Positions 14,567 through 22,899 of a stretch of DNA of 32,191 bases are shown here, in pieces. Numbering within the stretch: the first letter of the stretch is position 1; each line of letters begins with the position of its first letter. Under the pieces are notes generated by a model that was given only the letters and a program-made list of their open reading frames with translations, made no database searches and was not told the origin of the DNA. The stretch is from an uncultured Clostridia bacterium (GTDB lineage: Bacteria; Bacillota; Clostridia; Christensenellales; Aristaeellaceae): assembly GCA_934615235.1 (NCBI GenBank), contig CAKTTL010000024.1:1-32191 (forward strand), written 5' to 3'. The translations under genes and the position numbers were made by a program.

Positions 14567-17368
14567 TTATTTTACTTTGTCGAACTCCGCAATCTCTTCT
14601 CTCTCGTCCGCTTTTTCAAATTCCACCTGCAGGTTTTCCACAACGAAATTCTTCGCGTAGCGCGCGGTGAAGACGCTGCCGGCGCTCGGGCCGTGCTGGT
14701 CGTATTCGGGGTACTGGCGGTTGATGACTTCGGGGCGCTGCGCGCCCTTTTTGCCGCCGCCCGGCAGAGAAAACGTGCAGTTTTCGAAGCGGACGTTGCA
14801 GGCGGCCTGCTCCGGGCTCTGCCCGACGACGAGCACCTCGCGAATCCACGGGCTGTAGCTGAAGGGGTACGCCGCCTCGAAGCGCAGATCGCGGAAGGTG
14901 ACGCTGCGGATATGCGCATGGCGCTCCGGAGCGCCGCCGCGCGGCACGCGGTTGCGGCAGCCGACGGCCACATACGCGGGCGCGCCCACGTCCACCATGT
15001 CGACGCGCTCAAAGAGCACGTTGTCAATTTCCGCGCCGTCGACGGCTTCCAGCGAGATGCCGCAGCGGTTGATGTTCTTCATCGAGCAGTCGCGCAGGGT
15101 GAAATCGCGCAGGCTGTAATACGTGTCCGTGCCGAATTTGAAGCCGGAAGCAAGGCTTTGCAGCATCATGTCCCATACGTCGATGCGCTCGCAGCCGAAC
15201 GCGTCCGAGCTTTTGAAGCACAGGCCGTCGTCGCCCGCCATGACGGCGCAGTCGTAGATCGACATATCGCACACGTCGACCGGGTCGATGCCGTCGCGGT
15301 TCGGAGTGTACATGCAGTCCAGATCCAGATGGCGCAGAAGCACGTTGCGGCAGGAGAGCGGCACGACCGTCCAGAAGCAGCTGCGCCGCATATGGATGCT
15401 CTCGACCGTCACATCGGAGGAATAGGTGATGTAGATCACGCATGGGCGCGAGAGCGGCTCGCGGTTGCGCACGGGGTCGTTTTCCTTGAAGCGGTAAAGG
15501 CCGTCGCCGTCGAGCATGCCGCCGCCGGTGATGCGCACATGGCGCAGGTTTTCGCCGTAAAGCAGGCCGCGGCCGAGCTGGCGCGAGGCGCACAGACTTG
15601 TGCCCGGCGTATGCAGCGGATAATCCGCATGGTTCCGGCTGCCCAGCAGCACGGCCGAACGATCCAACCAGAAGGTGACGTTCGAACGCAGGGCGATTTC
15701 GCCCGTGAGGAACGTACCCTCGCGCAGCAGCACCGTGCCGCCGACCTTCGCGGCCGCGTCCACAGCGGCCTGAATGGCGGCGGTATCCATCGTTTTGCCG
15801 TCGCCGCGCGCGCCGAAATCGTATACGTTCATCACCGGCGCGGCGGGGAGCAGCGCGCGGGAAAGGTCGAAATCGTCGTAGACGCGGATGCGGTTGACGT
15901 AGAGCCTGCCGCCCTCGCCGGCAAGGAATCCGGCCGCGCAGACGGCGGGCGCGGCGTGATCGAGCGCGTAATCCTTCGCGCGCAGCGCGCCGTCGACAAA
16001 CAGCGAATACGTTCCGCGCCGCAGGTCGACCTTCAGGTTGACAAGCAGCCAGTTGTTGCAGGGATAGTACTGCCAGTCGGTCACGCCGCTGGTCATGCGC
16101 CGCCAGACGCCGCCGTCGGTGGCGTAGAGGTTGTTTTTGTAAATCGCCACGCGCAGAAGCGGCGCGCCGGTTTCATCCAGCAGCGCGGGAACTTCGCAGT
16201 AGACGTTTTTGTCGCAGCGGATTTTCGTCTCGAACGTCATCGCGCCGTCCATCGCGGGGAAGCGGTAAAACGCCGCGCCGTGAGCGCCCGCGCCGGCAAT
16301 CAGCGCGCTGCCGTTGCCCTCGAAGGGGAAGGGCGCGCGCTCGAGCGTGCCGAGAACGGCCTGCATCGTTTCCGGCAGCGCGGCCATCGATTCGTCGGCG
16401 GCGTAAATTTCCGTGTCGTCGCACAGGGAGAAGCATTCGAGCGTGAGCGGCGATTGCATGGCCGCGAAAACGACGCTTTCAGGCGCGCCCTGCGCGCTGA
16501 AGGGAACGCCCGTCTCCCGCATGCGGTGATTGATCCACACGTCCGCGACAGACAGATCGAGGTCAAAAATCAGGCGGAGGCTGAGCGAACGGCCGTCCTG
16601 CGGGACGGAGGCGAGCGGCAGCGAGAAAAGCGCCGTTCCATCCGCAGCGCGGAGGGCGACGGAACCGTCGTAACGCTCCGCGGCGGCGAACGTCGCTTCC
16701 AGCACGACGCGGCCGGATTTCGCTTCGAACGGCACGGCGAGCCTGCCGGAAATCCTTACGCCCGCGCCGGGGAGCGGCGCGCAGGCTTCGGCTTCATAGC
16801 GTTCGAGCGCGTCCGGCGCGAGGAAGAACTCCTGCGCCCAGGCGCGATAGGTTCGATGCGCGCAGGCGGGCAGGGAACCGGCAGGCCACGCTGCGGCGGG
16901 CAGTTCGCGCGGCGCTTCGGCCGTTTTGCGGCGGATCATCGGGAAATAGTGATGCCCGCGGCCTTCCAGTCCGGGGATGACGACGAGCTCGTCCTCCCCG
17001 CATTCGCGCTCATAAACGGGCCATACGCCCAGATCGGTGACGAGCAAACCGTCCGTGCGGGTAAAATCGCGCAGCCAGTCGGGCTGCGGGCCGTTCGGAT
17101 CGAGCGCGAGGCCGAGAATCGCCTCGCATTCCGTGCGGAAGCAGACCTCCTGCTTATCGTCGAAGCCCTGCGCTTCGGAGTCGAACATGCGGATATAATC
17201 CGCCCCTTCATACGCGGCGGGCAGGCCGAGAACGCGCGTGGCGGCGTTGGTATAAAGCGGCGCGCCGACGTGCAGATTTTCATACGCGGCGTACCAGCCG
17301 CACGTATCCCACGGGGCGACGAAGCGGCTGACTGCGGGCGTTTCGGGCAGAAAACGGATAGAATTCAT
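14567..17368 (-). CDS. Large GH28-like (pectinase superfamily) protein with N-terminal beta-sandwich modules
   Basis: 933 residues. Residues ~1-500 contain no catalytic motif I recognise but include two LamG/concanavalin-like stretches (~200-330 and ~360-505, e.g. WLLVNLKVDLRRGTYSLFVDG). From ~515 a right-handed beta-helix begins (VYDFGARGDGKTMDTAAIQAAVD), typical of GH28/pectate-lyase-3 proteins. GH28 acids are visible: Asp692 (NRDGID) and Asp713-Asp714 (AGDD), at the 21/22-residue spacing known from fungal polygalacturonases. The usual G-H-G is ASG here (Ser741) and no RIK motif is seen, so the substrate may not be plain polygalacturonate. No signal peptide: predicted cytoplasmic. The start at 17368 is chosen for AGGAAGG upstream, although the 13-base spacing is long; the ATG at 17395 has no RBS. 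Confidence 0.85.
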   Translation of the reverse strand: MNSIRFLPETPAVSRFVAPWDTCGWYAAYENLHVGAPLYTNAATRVLGLPAAYEGADYIRMFDSEAQGFDDKQEVCFRTECEAILGLALDPNGPQPDWLRDFTRTDGLLVTDLGVWPVYERECGEDELVVIPGLEGRGHHYFPMIRRKTAEAPRELPAAAWPAGSLPACAHRTYRAWAQEFFLAPDALERYEAEACAPLPGAGVRISGRLAVPFEAKSGRVVLEATFAAAERYDGSVALRAADGTALFSLPLASVPQDGRSLSLRLIFDLDLSVADVWINHRMRETGVPFSAQGAPESVVFAAMQSPLTLECFSLCDDTEIYAADESMAALPETMQAVLGTLERAPFPFEGNGSALIAGAGAHGAAFYRFPAMDGAMTFETKIRCDKNVYCEVPALLDETGAPLLRVAIYKNNLYATDGGVWRRMTSGVTDWQYYPCNNWLLVNLKVDLRRGTYSLFVDGALRAKDYALDHAAPAVCAAGFLAGEGGRLYVNRIRVYDDFDLSRALLPAAPVMNVYDFGARGDGKTMDTAAIQAAVDAAAKVGGTVLLREGTFLTGEIALRSNVTFWLDRSAVLLGSRNHADYPLHTPGTSLCASRQLGRGLLYGENLRHVRITGGGMLDGDGLYRFKENDPVRNREPLSRPCVIYITYSSDVTVESIHMRRSCFWTVVPLSCRNVLLRHLDLDCMYTPNRDGIDPVDVCDMSIYDCAVMAGDDGLCFKSSDAFGCERIDVWDMMLQSLASGFKFGTDTYYSLRDFTLRDCSMKNINRCGISLEAVDGAEIDNVLFERVDMVDVGAPAYVAVGCRNRVPRGGAPERHAHIRSVTFRDLRFEAAYPFSYSPWIREVLVVGQSPEQAACNVRFENCTFSLPGGGKKGAQRPEVINRQYPEYDQHGPSAGSVFTARYAKNFVVENLQVEFEKADEREEIAEFDKVK

Positions 17369-17440
17369 AGGATGAAGCGATTCCTTCCTTTGCATTAATT
17401 TTTTGTCAGATTTGCTATGCTTTATGCAAACACGGCCCGT

Positions 17441-17469
17441 ATTTTAGCATTGTGCGTAGACAATGGCAA
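17441..17469 (-). promoter_or_regulatory. Promoter of the GH28-like gene
   Basis: On the minus strand TTGCCA (17464-17469), 17 bases, TAAAAT (17441-17446). The start would lie near 17434. An inverted repeat TTTGC-N10-GCAAA at 17411-17430 lies just downstream, in operator position. Confidence 0.65.
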
Positions 17470-17604
17470 GGACACTCATCAATATTCGACAAGTTTGAGC
17501 AGAAAACGGGAAGAATGCGAAAAAGTCACATGATAATATACAGACAAAAATTGAAAGAATATTTTGAAACCGGCCGAAGGGCCGCTCGGGGAGGAAGGAA
17601 CGAG
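17470..17604 (+). promoter_or_regulatory. Upstream region of the right transporter operon
   Basis: AT-rich 17470-17570 must hold the promoter of the plus-strand operon, but I find no good -35/-10 pair. GATAAT/TATACA-like -10 candidates near 17533-17542 lack a matching -35 box, which would fit a promoter needing an activator such as the AraC-type response regulator. GGAGGAAGG at 17590-17598 is the ribosome binding site of the first gene. Confidence 0.4.
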
Positions 17605-18555
17605 ATGACGAACGGAACCGTAAAGGGTGCGCCGCCGCGAAAAAGCGCCGCGCGCGCCAAGTTGCAGTATATCCGCAGCCATTATCTGCTGTACCTGATG
17701 CTGCTGCTCCCGATCGCGTATTACATCATTTTCCACTATTTGCCGATGTTCGGCATCACCATCGCGTTCAAGGATTACAGCATCTTCAAGGGCATCGCGG
17801 CCAGCCCGTGGAGCGGGATGAAGAACTTCAACAAGCTGTTCTCCATCAGGGAATTCTCCCGCGCGATTGTCAACACCATCCGGCTGAACGTGCTGTGCCT
17901 GCTCTTCAGCTTCCCCGCGCCGATCATCCTGGCGCTGCTTTTGAACGAGCTGACGAGCAAGAGCTTCAAGAAAGTGACGCAGACCATTCTCTATCTGCCG
18001 CACTTCCTTTCCTGGGTAATCATCGGCGGTCTGGTTTCCACGCTGTTCGCGACGAATTCCGGCCTGATCAACAACGGCCTTGCCGCGCTGGGACTCAAAC
18101 GCGTGCCATGGCTTTCGGATAACGGCTGGTGGATTGTGATGTATGTGCTGGTCAGCGTCTGGCAGTCCATCGGCTACGGCGCGATCGTGTACATGTCCGC
18201 CATTTCCGGCATCGATCAGGAAATCTACGAGGCGGCGCGCGTGGACGGCTGCAGCCGGTTCAAGATGATGTACCTGATCACCCTGCCGAGCATCCGCACG
18301 ACGATCGTGATCATGCTGATCCTGAAAATCGGCGGCATGATGAGCATCGGCTTCGAACAGCCGCAGATGCTCAAAAACGCAATGGTCAACGACGTGGGCG
18401 ACGTGATCAGCACGTTCATCTACCGTTACGGCATCCAGAACGCGAAGCATTCGCTGAGCACCGCCGCGGGCCTTCTGCAGTCGGTCATCAACTTCGCGCT
18501 GGTGATCACCGCAAACGGCGTAAGCCGCAAAATTTCGGATGAAAGCATCTGGTAA
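17605..18555 (+). CDS. CUT1 sugar ABC transporter permease (MalF/LplB-like), second importer
   Basis: 316 residues from the ATG at 17605, which follows GGAGGAAGG; in-frame ATGs further upstream (17452 onward) have no RBS and would add a polar, non-family extension. A basic N-terminus is followed by six membrane spans, the first being YLMLLLPIAYYIIFHYLPM. FGITIAFKDYSIFKG is the LplB-group signature. The EAA loop is IYEAARVDGCSRFKMMYLITLPS. First gene of the right-hand operon, 13 bases before the second permease. It is clearly homologous to the left operon's permease at 7886-8827 but diverged, so the two importers probably carry different oligosaccharides. Confidence 0.94.
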   Translation: MTNGTVKGAPPRKSAARAKLQYIRSHYLLYLMLLLPIAYYIIFHYLPMFGITIAFKDYSIFKGIAASPWSGMKNFNKLFSIREFSRAIVNTIRLNVLCLLFSFPAPIILALLLNELTSKSFKKVTQTILYLPHFLSWVIIGGLVSTLFATNSGLINNGLAALGLKRVPWLSDNGWWIVMYVLVSVWQSIGYGAIVYMSAISGIDQEIYEAARVDGCSRFKMMYLITLPSIRTTIVIMLILKIGGMMSIGFEQPQMLKNAMVNDVGDVISTFIYRYGIQNAKHSLSTAAGLLQSVINFALVITANGVSRKISDESIW

Positions 18556-18568
18556 GGAGGGGAGAGAA

Positions 18569-19483
18569 ATGAGCGAAATCGCTGTGAAAAAACGCAGGAA
18601 CCGCATCGGCGATCCCGCCGGCGACCGCGTGCTGAAGGTTGTCGTCGTGACGCTGGTAACGCTGCTGACGCTGACGTGCGTGCTGCCGCTTCTGAATATC
18701 TTCGCCACCTCGCTTTCCTCCGCGAAGGCGATCACCTCCAATAAGGTCGTCTTCTGGCCGATCGACCTTTCGACGGACGCGTACAAGACCGTCTTTACCA
18801 GCGGCCCGCTGATGAAATCGATGAGCTTCTCGATCATGATTACGATCATCCAGGTGCTCTTCTCCGTCACCATGACGGTGCTCATCGCCTATCCGCTTTC
18901 GGAATCGACGCTCGTGGGGCGCAAGCCCCTGTGGATGTTCGTGCTGTTTACGATGTACTTCTCCGGCGGCATGATTCCGATGTACCTGCTTTTGAAGAAC
19001 ATGAGCCTGCTCAACACCATGTGGTGCCTCATCCTGCCGGGCCTGATCAGCACGTACAACATGATCCTCATGCGGACGTATTTCTGCTCCATCCCCGGCG
19101 CGCTGAAGGAGGCCGCGCTCATCGACGGCGCGAACGACGCGACGGTGCTGGCGCGGGTCATCCTGCCGCTTTCAAAATCCATGCTCGCCACGATTGCGCT
19201 CTTCTACGGCGTTTCCCGCTGGAACGCGGTGCAGGACGGCATGATTTACATCACCGACCCGAACAAGTACATCCTGCAGGTGCGCCTGAACAACATCATC
19301 ATGTCCTCCTCGGCGATGAACGAACTGATCAGCGAAGGCAGCAGCACGAACAACGTCATCCTGCAGAGCGAACAGATCCGCAGCGCGTCGCTGTGCTTCT
19401 CGATCATCCCGGTCATGGTAGTTTACCCCTTCCTGCAGAAGTATTTCGTCAAGGGCGTGATGATCGGCTCCGTCAAGGGCTGA
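18569..19483 (+). CDS. CUT1 sugar ABC transporter permease (MalG/YtcP-like), second importer
   Basis: 304 residues from the ATG at 18569, preceded by AGGAGGGG. Six hydrophobic segments and the EAA loop LKEAALIDGANDATVLARVILPL identify it as the MalG/YtcP partner. The C-terminal YFVKGVMIGSVKG nearly matches the end of the left operon's homologue (HFTKGIVMGSVKG), a hallmark of this subfamily. No ATPase gene accompanies it. Confidence 0.94.
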   Translation: MSEIAVKKRRNRIGDPAGDRVLKVVVVTLVTLLTLTCVLPLLNIFATSLSSAKAITSNKVVFWPIDLSTDAYKTVFTSGPLMKSMSFSIMITIIQVLFSVTMTVLIAYPLSESTLVGRKPLWMFVLFTMYFSGGMIPMYLLLKNMSLLNTMWCLILPGLISTYNMILMRTYFCSIPGALKEAALIDGANDATVLARVILPLSKSMLATIALFYGVSRWNAVQDGMIYITDPNKYILQVRLNNIIMSSSAMNELISEGSSTNNVILQSEQIRSASLCFSIIPVMVVYPFLQKYFVKGVMIGSVKG

Positions 19484-19499
19484 CGCAAACCTGATATAG

Positions 19500-19522
19500 A
19501 ACCCGAAAACGGGTTTTATAAT
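19500..19522 (+). promoter_or_regulatory. Intergenic hairpin with T-rich tail before binding-protein gene
   Basis: AACCCG (19500-19505) pairs with CGGGTT (19510-19515) around AAAA and is followed by TTATAAT. It could be a weak terminator, an RNA-stabilising hairpin, or part of an internal promoter using TATAAT at 19517-19522; no convincing -35 box is seen. Confidence 0.5.
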
Positions 19523-19548
19523 AAAAACATAGAAAGGAACCAAACGCA

Positions 19549-21096
19549 ATGAAGAAACTGGTAGCTTTCCTTCTGTCTCTTGCCATGCTTCTGACGATGT
19601 CCGCGGCTTTCGCCGAAAGCCCCTTCACCGCCGAAAAGCCCGGCACCCTCACCGTCGCCGTCTATGACCGTAGCAACATGAACAGCGATTACGGCACCGC
19701 CGTCGACAACTTCTGGACCAACTGGATCAAGGAGCAGGTCGCTGCGGAGCTGAACATCAACGTCGAATTCGTGGCGATTCCCCGCTCCGGCGCGGAATCC
19801 ACGATGACCACGATGCTCGCGGGCCAGAACGCCCCCGACATCATCTTCTTCTACGACACCAGCCGCGTCAACGACTTCGTATCCCAGGGCGGTCTGGCCG
19901 ACCTGACCGAGCTCATCGATACCTACGGCGCCAACCTCAAGGAAGCGCTCGCCACCACGCTGCCCTACGGCCAGTATGACGGCGTGCAGTACGCCATCCC
20001 CGCCAAGCGCGGCGACGTCGGCCACCTGTCCTCCTTCATCCGCAAGGACTGGCTGGATAAGATCGGCTACGACATCAAGATCGAAGACGGCGTGGGCTAC
20101 ATCTCCACCTCCGATCTCAAGACCGTGCTGACCACCTGGAAGGAGCAGGGCATCTGCGAATACCCCGTCGCCCTCGCGACCGAAACCGGCACCGAAGCGG
20201 AAACCATGTCCCCCATCTACCTCGCCTTCCTCAATCAGGAAACCTTCAGCGAGGAAATGAACGCCACGCTGCCCGACATCCTGTGGGACGGCGTCAAGGA
20301 CGGCTATCGCTACCTCAACGAGCTGTACAACGCCGGCCTCATCCAGCCCGACTGGGCGCAGTATACCAACGACGAAACCCAGTATAACAACTGGATCTCC
20401 AACGGCCAGGCCGGTTTCTGGGCGCACGCCTACTGGCAGGGCATCCGCTCCAAGAACGGCAGCCTCGATATCCTCTTCCAGAACGATCCGACCGCCGAAG
20501 TCATCCCGGTCTGCCTGACCAACGATGAAGGCGTGCCCGCCAAGGTCGACCAGTACGCCGAATACGGCATGTTCATCGTCGTCCCGGTTTACAGCGAGCA
20601 TGCGACCGAAGCCGTGATGTACCTTGACTGGATGAGCAAGTTCGAAAACTTCGAAATGATCAACTACGGCGTCGAGGGCGAGAACTACGTCCGCCGCGAA
20701 GACGGCAGCCACGATACCACGCAGGTTTCGGAAAACGCGCATGAGCGCATCTCCGTCGGCGACCTGATGCTCGTCTACAACGGCAACCCGGACAGCAAGC
20801 AGTACGAGTCCGAGCTGATCTCTGCCGAAGTGCCGGAAGCCTGCCGCGATCTGCTGACCGCCGCCTTCAAGGCCGCGCGCGTGAACACCTACGTGCCCTA
20901 CACCTTCCAGGTGCAGATCGTCAGCGAAGGCGAATACTCCGCCTCCCTGGGCGAGAAGCTGGGCGAACTGCGCGTGAAGAGCATCACCTGCGCGGAAGAC
21001 GCGTTCGACTCCACCTGGGAAACCGTTGTGGGCGAATACCTGAGCATGGGCGGCCAGGAAGTTATCGACGAGAAGACCGCCGCTTACAACAAGTAA
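19549..21096 (+). CDS. Extracellular solute-binding protein of the second CUT1 importer
   Basis: 515 residues. The signal peptide MKKLVAFLLSLAMLLTMSAA ends AAFA|ES, a signal-peptidase-I-type site; there is no Cys and so no lipobox. The mature part resembles large sugar-binding proteins (TMLAGQNAPDIIFFYDTSR, YAIPAKRGDVGHLSSFIRKDWLDKIG). GAAAGGAA precedes the ATG. C-ending codons dominate (AAC, GAC, ACC, TAC) more than in flanking genes, which suggests very high expression. It lies after both permeases, the reverse of the left operon, and is followed by a strong terminator-like hairpin, so a separate abundant mRNA segment is likely. Ligand inferred to be a uronic-acid-containing oligosaccharide from the downstream enzymes. 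Confidence 0.93.
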   Translation: MKKLVAFLLSLAMLLTMSAAFAESPFTAEKPGTLTVAVYDRSNMNSDYGTAVDNFWTNWIKEQVAAELNINVEFVAIPRSGAESTMTTMLAGQNAPDIIFFYDTSRVNDFVSQGGLADLTELIDTYGANLKEALATTLPYGQYDGVQYAIPAKRGDVGHLSSFIRKDWLDKIGYDIKIEDGVGYISTSDLKTVLTTWKEQGICEYPVALATETGTEAETMSPIYLAFLNQETFSEEMNATLPDILWDGVKDGYRYLNELYNAGLIQPDWAQYTNDETQYNNWISNGQAGFWAHAYWQGIRSKNGSLDILFQNDPTAEVIPVCLTNDEGVPAKVDQYAEYGMFIVVPVYSEHATEAVMYLDWMSKFENFEMINYGVEGENYVRREDGSHDTTQVSENAHERISVGDLMLVYNGNPDSKQYESELISAEVPEACRDLLTAAFKAARVNTYVPYTFQVQIVSEGEYSASLGEKLGELRVKSITCAEDAFDSTWETVVGEYLSMGGQEVIDEKTAAYNK

Positions 21097-21131
21097 TAGC
21101 AAATACTCCTTCGTTTCAGAAAAACGACGCA

Positions 21132-21167
21132 GGGAGCCTCCGAACCGTGCGGAGGCTCCCTTTTCTT
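21132..21167 (+). terminator. Intrinsic terminator/attenuator after the second binding protein
   Basis: An 11-bp perfect GC-rich stem (GGGAGCCTCCG 21132-21142 with CGGAGGCTCCC 21150-21160), 7-base loop, then TTTTCTT. It should stop a large share of transcripts, leaving read-through for the catabolic genes downstream. Confidence 0.88.
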
Positions 21168-21192
21168 GAATACAAATTCATTTTGGAGGCGG

Positions 21193-22899
21193 ATGAGAGC
21201 GATGCTTAGCCATTATCAGTATAACGTCCGGGCTTTGGATGAGGCGGTTCGAACGGTTCTCCGGACGCAGTGCGTGGAACAGGGCGCGCCGTTTTACGGC
21301 ACGATTGAGCAGCTGGATAAGGGATATACGGGCGCGCACAGCGCGATTGGGGCGGCGCGTCAGCTGCTGGAGGGCTTCTACACGCCCGAAAGCGCTTTTT
21401 ACCGCGACGCGCGCCTGCCTGCGCGGATTGAAATCGCCGTGCGCTTCGCGCTTTCCATGCAGCATGAGGACGGCACGTTCGACCTGCTGGAGACGAACTT
21501 CCATGACGGCGCGGAAACCTCGTTCATCATGCAGAATATCGGCCCGGCGATTTTGCTCATGCGCAGCCGCATGGAAAACACGCCGGAGGAGAAGAATCTC
21601 TATGAGCTGCTCGTGCATCTGGTCGACCGCTGCGCGGACGGCATCCTCGCCGGCGGCTTTCATACGCCGAACCATCGCTGGGTGCTCAGCGCGGCGCTTT
21701 CCCTCTGCAGCGAGCTGACCGGCCGGGAGGATTGCCTGGTTAAGATGCGCGCGCTGCTCAACGAGGGCATCGACTGCGACGAGGAAGGCGAATACACGGA
21801 GCGCTCCTCCGGTGTGTATAACGTTATCTGCGACCGCGCGCTCATCACCCTCGCCCAGCTGCGCGGCATGACGGAGCTGTACGCGCACGTCGCGCGCAAC
21901 CTGCGGATGATCTTCAAGTATATCGAGCCGAATCTGACCATCAACACCATCAACTCGACCCGGCAGGACGTCGGCACCGCGCCCGACTGGCGCATCTACT
22001 ACAGCATTTACCTCTACATGGCTCTGCAGACGGGCGACGAGGAATTCCGCTGGGTCGCCGACCGGATGCTCGAGCAGTCGCAGGGACAGCTGCTGCTGGA
22101 CGAGGAGCGCGCTTCCAGGCGCGAGCTGGCGTATTTCGAGTTCATGCCCTTCTGGGAGATGGACGCGCGCCTGCAGAACGAATGGACGGCCGACGGGACG
22201 CGCGCGCCCTCGTTCGATTATGTGAAGCATTTCGTCCAGAGCGGGATCGTCCGCGCAAGGCGCGGAAATTTCAGCCTCACCCTGCTGGAAAAGCGCCCCG
22301 TTTTCGCGATGATGCAGTTCGGCGGGCACACGGCGTATTTCCGCCTGGCCGGGACGTTCTATGCGCACGGCCAGTTCGCGGCCGACGCGATCGAAGAGAC
22401 GAAGGACGGTTTCCTGCTGACGTACCGCCGCCGCTGGGGCTATAAGGGGCCGCTGCCCGAAAAGCCCGAAACGACCGACTGGAACCGGATGGACCATTCC
22501 AAACGCCCGGACGTGATGATGCAGGATTTTGTCTTCAACGTTCATGTCCGCCTGCTGGAAAACGGCGCGAGCTTCCGTGTGACGACGGAGGGCGTGGAAT
22601 GCGTGCTGACGAAGTTTGAAATTCTCCTTCAGCCCGGCGCGTGCTACGCGACCGGCGATATGGAAATGCGCGCGCACGGCGGCGATTACGTCTATCAAAA
22701 GGGCGACGCGGCCTTCTATCAGTACGCCGATCACACGAAGCTGCGCATCGAGGGCGGCTGCTGGAAGCACAGCTTCGGCGAAAAGATGCGCAACAGCCTG
22801 CAGGGAGACGAGAAGTCCTTCTTCGTGGCGATGACCGCGCAGACGCCGATGGACGAAACGTTCACGCTCCGCTTTGAAGGACGGGAGGACGGCCGATGA
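21193..22899 (+). CDS. Predicted (alpha/alpha)-toroid protein, heparinase II/III or polysaccharide-lyase-like
   Basis: 568 residues from 21193. The first ~330 are helical and repeat-rich, as in (alpha/alpha)n toroids; the remainder is beta-rich (anti-parallel sheet, YKGPLPEKPETTD... FEILLQPGAC). HTPNHRW (Asn160-His161) and EYTERSSGVYN (Tyr201) resemble the Asn/His and Tyr positions of toroid-type lyases. I cannot assign a PL family. No signal peptide, so a cytoplasmic oligosaccharide lyase or hydrolase is inferred. GGAGG at 21185-21189 serves either ATG 21193 (3-base spacer) or ATG 21202 (12-base spacer); neither is ideal. The stop overlaps the next ATG as ATGA, tying it to the GH105 gene, whose unsaturated substrate such a lyase would produce. 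Confidence 0.7.
   Translation: MRAMLSHYQYNVRALDEAVRTVLRTQCVEQGAPFYGTIEQLDKGYTGAHSAIGAARQLLEGFYTPESAFYRDARLPARIEIAVRFALSMQHEDGTFDLLETNFHDGAETSFIMQNIGPAILLMRSRMENTPEEKNLYELLVHLVDRCADGILAGGFHTPNHRWVLSAALSLCSELTGREDCLVKMRALLNEGIDCDEEGEYTERSSGVYNVICDRALITLAQLRGMTELYAHVARNLRMIFKYIEPNLTINTINSTRQDVGTAPDWRIYYSIYLYMALQTGDEEFRWVADRMLEQSQGQLLLDEERASRRELAYFEFMPFWEMDARLQNEWTADGTRAPSFDYVKHFVQSGIVRARRGNFSLTLLEKRPVFAMMQFGGHTAYFRLAGTFYAHGQFAADAIEETKDGFLLTYRRRWGYKGPLPEKPETTDWNRMDHSKRPDVMMQDFVFNVHVRLLENGASFRVTTEGVECVLTKFEILLQPGACYATGDMEMRAHGGDYVYQKGDAAFYQYADHTKLRIEGGCWKHSFGEKMRNSLQGDEKSFFVAMTAQTPMDETFTLRFEGREDGR

Noticed and set aside
14693..17398. 901-codon open frame on the plus strand opposite the GH28-like gene
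   Set aside because: It is an antisense shadow: Arg/Ala/His-rich, no family motifs, no RBS. High GC removes stop codons in this frame. The minus-strand frame carries clear GH28 and LamG-like motifs.
17452..17604. N-terminal extension of the plus-strand permease
   Set aside because: It would include the promoter region, adds polar sequence absent from the family, and has no RBS, whereas 17605 has GGAGGAAGG.
19516..21102. 528-codon minus-strand frame opposite the second binding protein
   Set aside because: Composition is Val/Gly/Asp-rich from reversed C-ending codons; the plus-strand frame has a signal peptide, RBS and family similarity.
21166..21192. TTG start for the toroid protein within the terminator tail
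   Set aside because: The TTG lies in the T-run after the terminator stem and has no RBS; 21193 or 21202 follow GGAGG.
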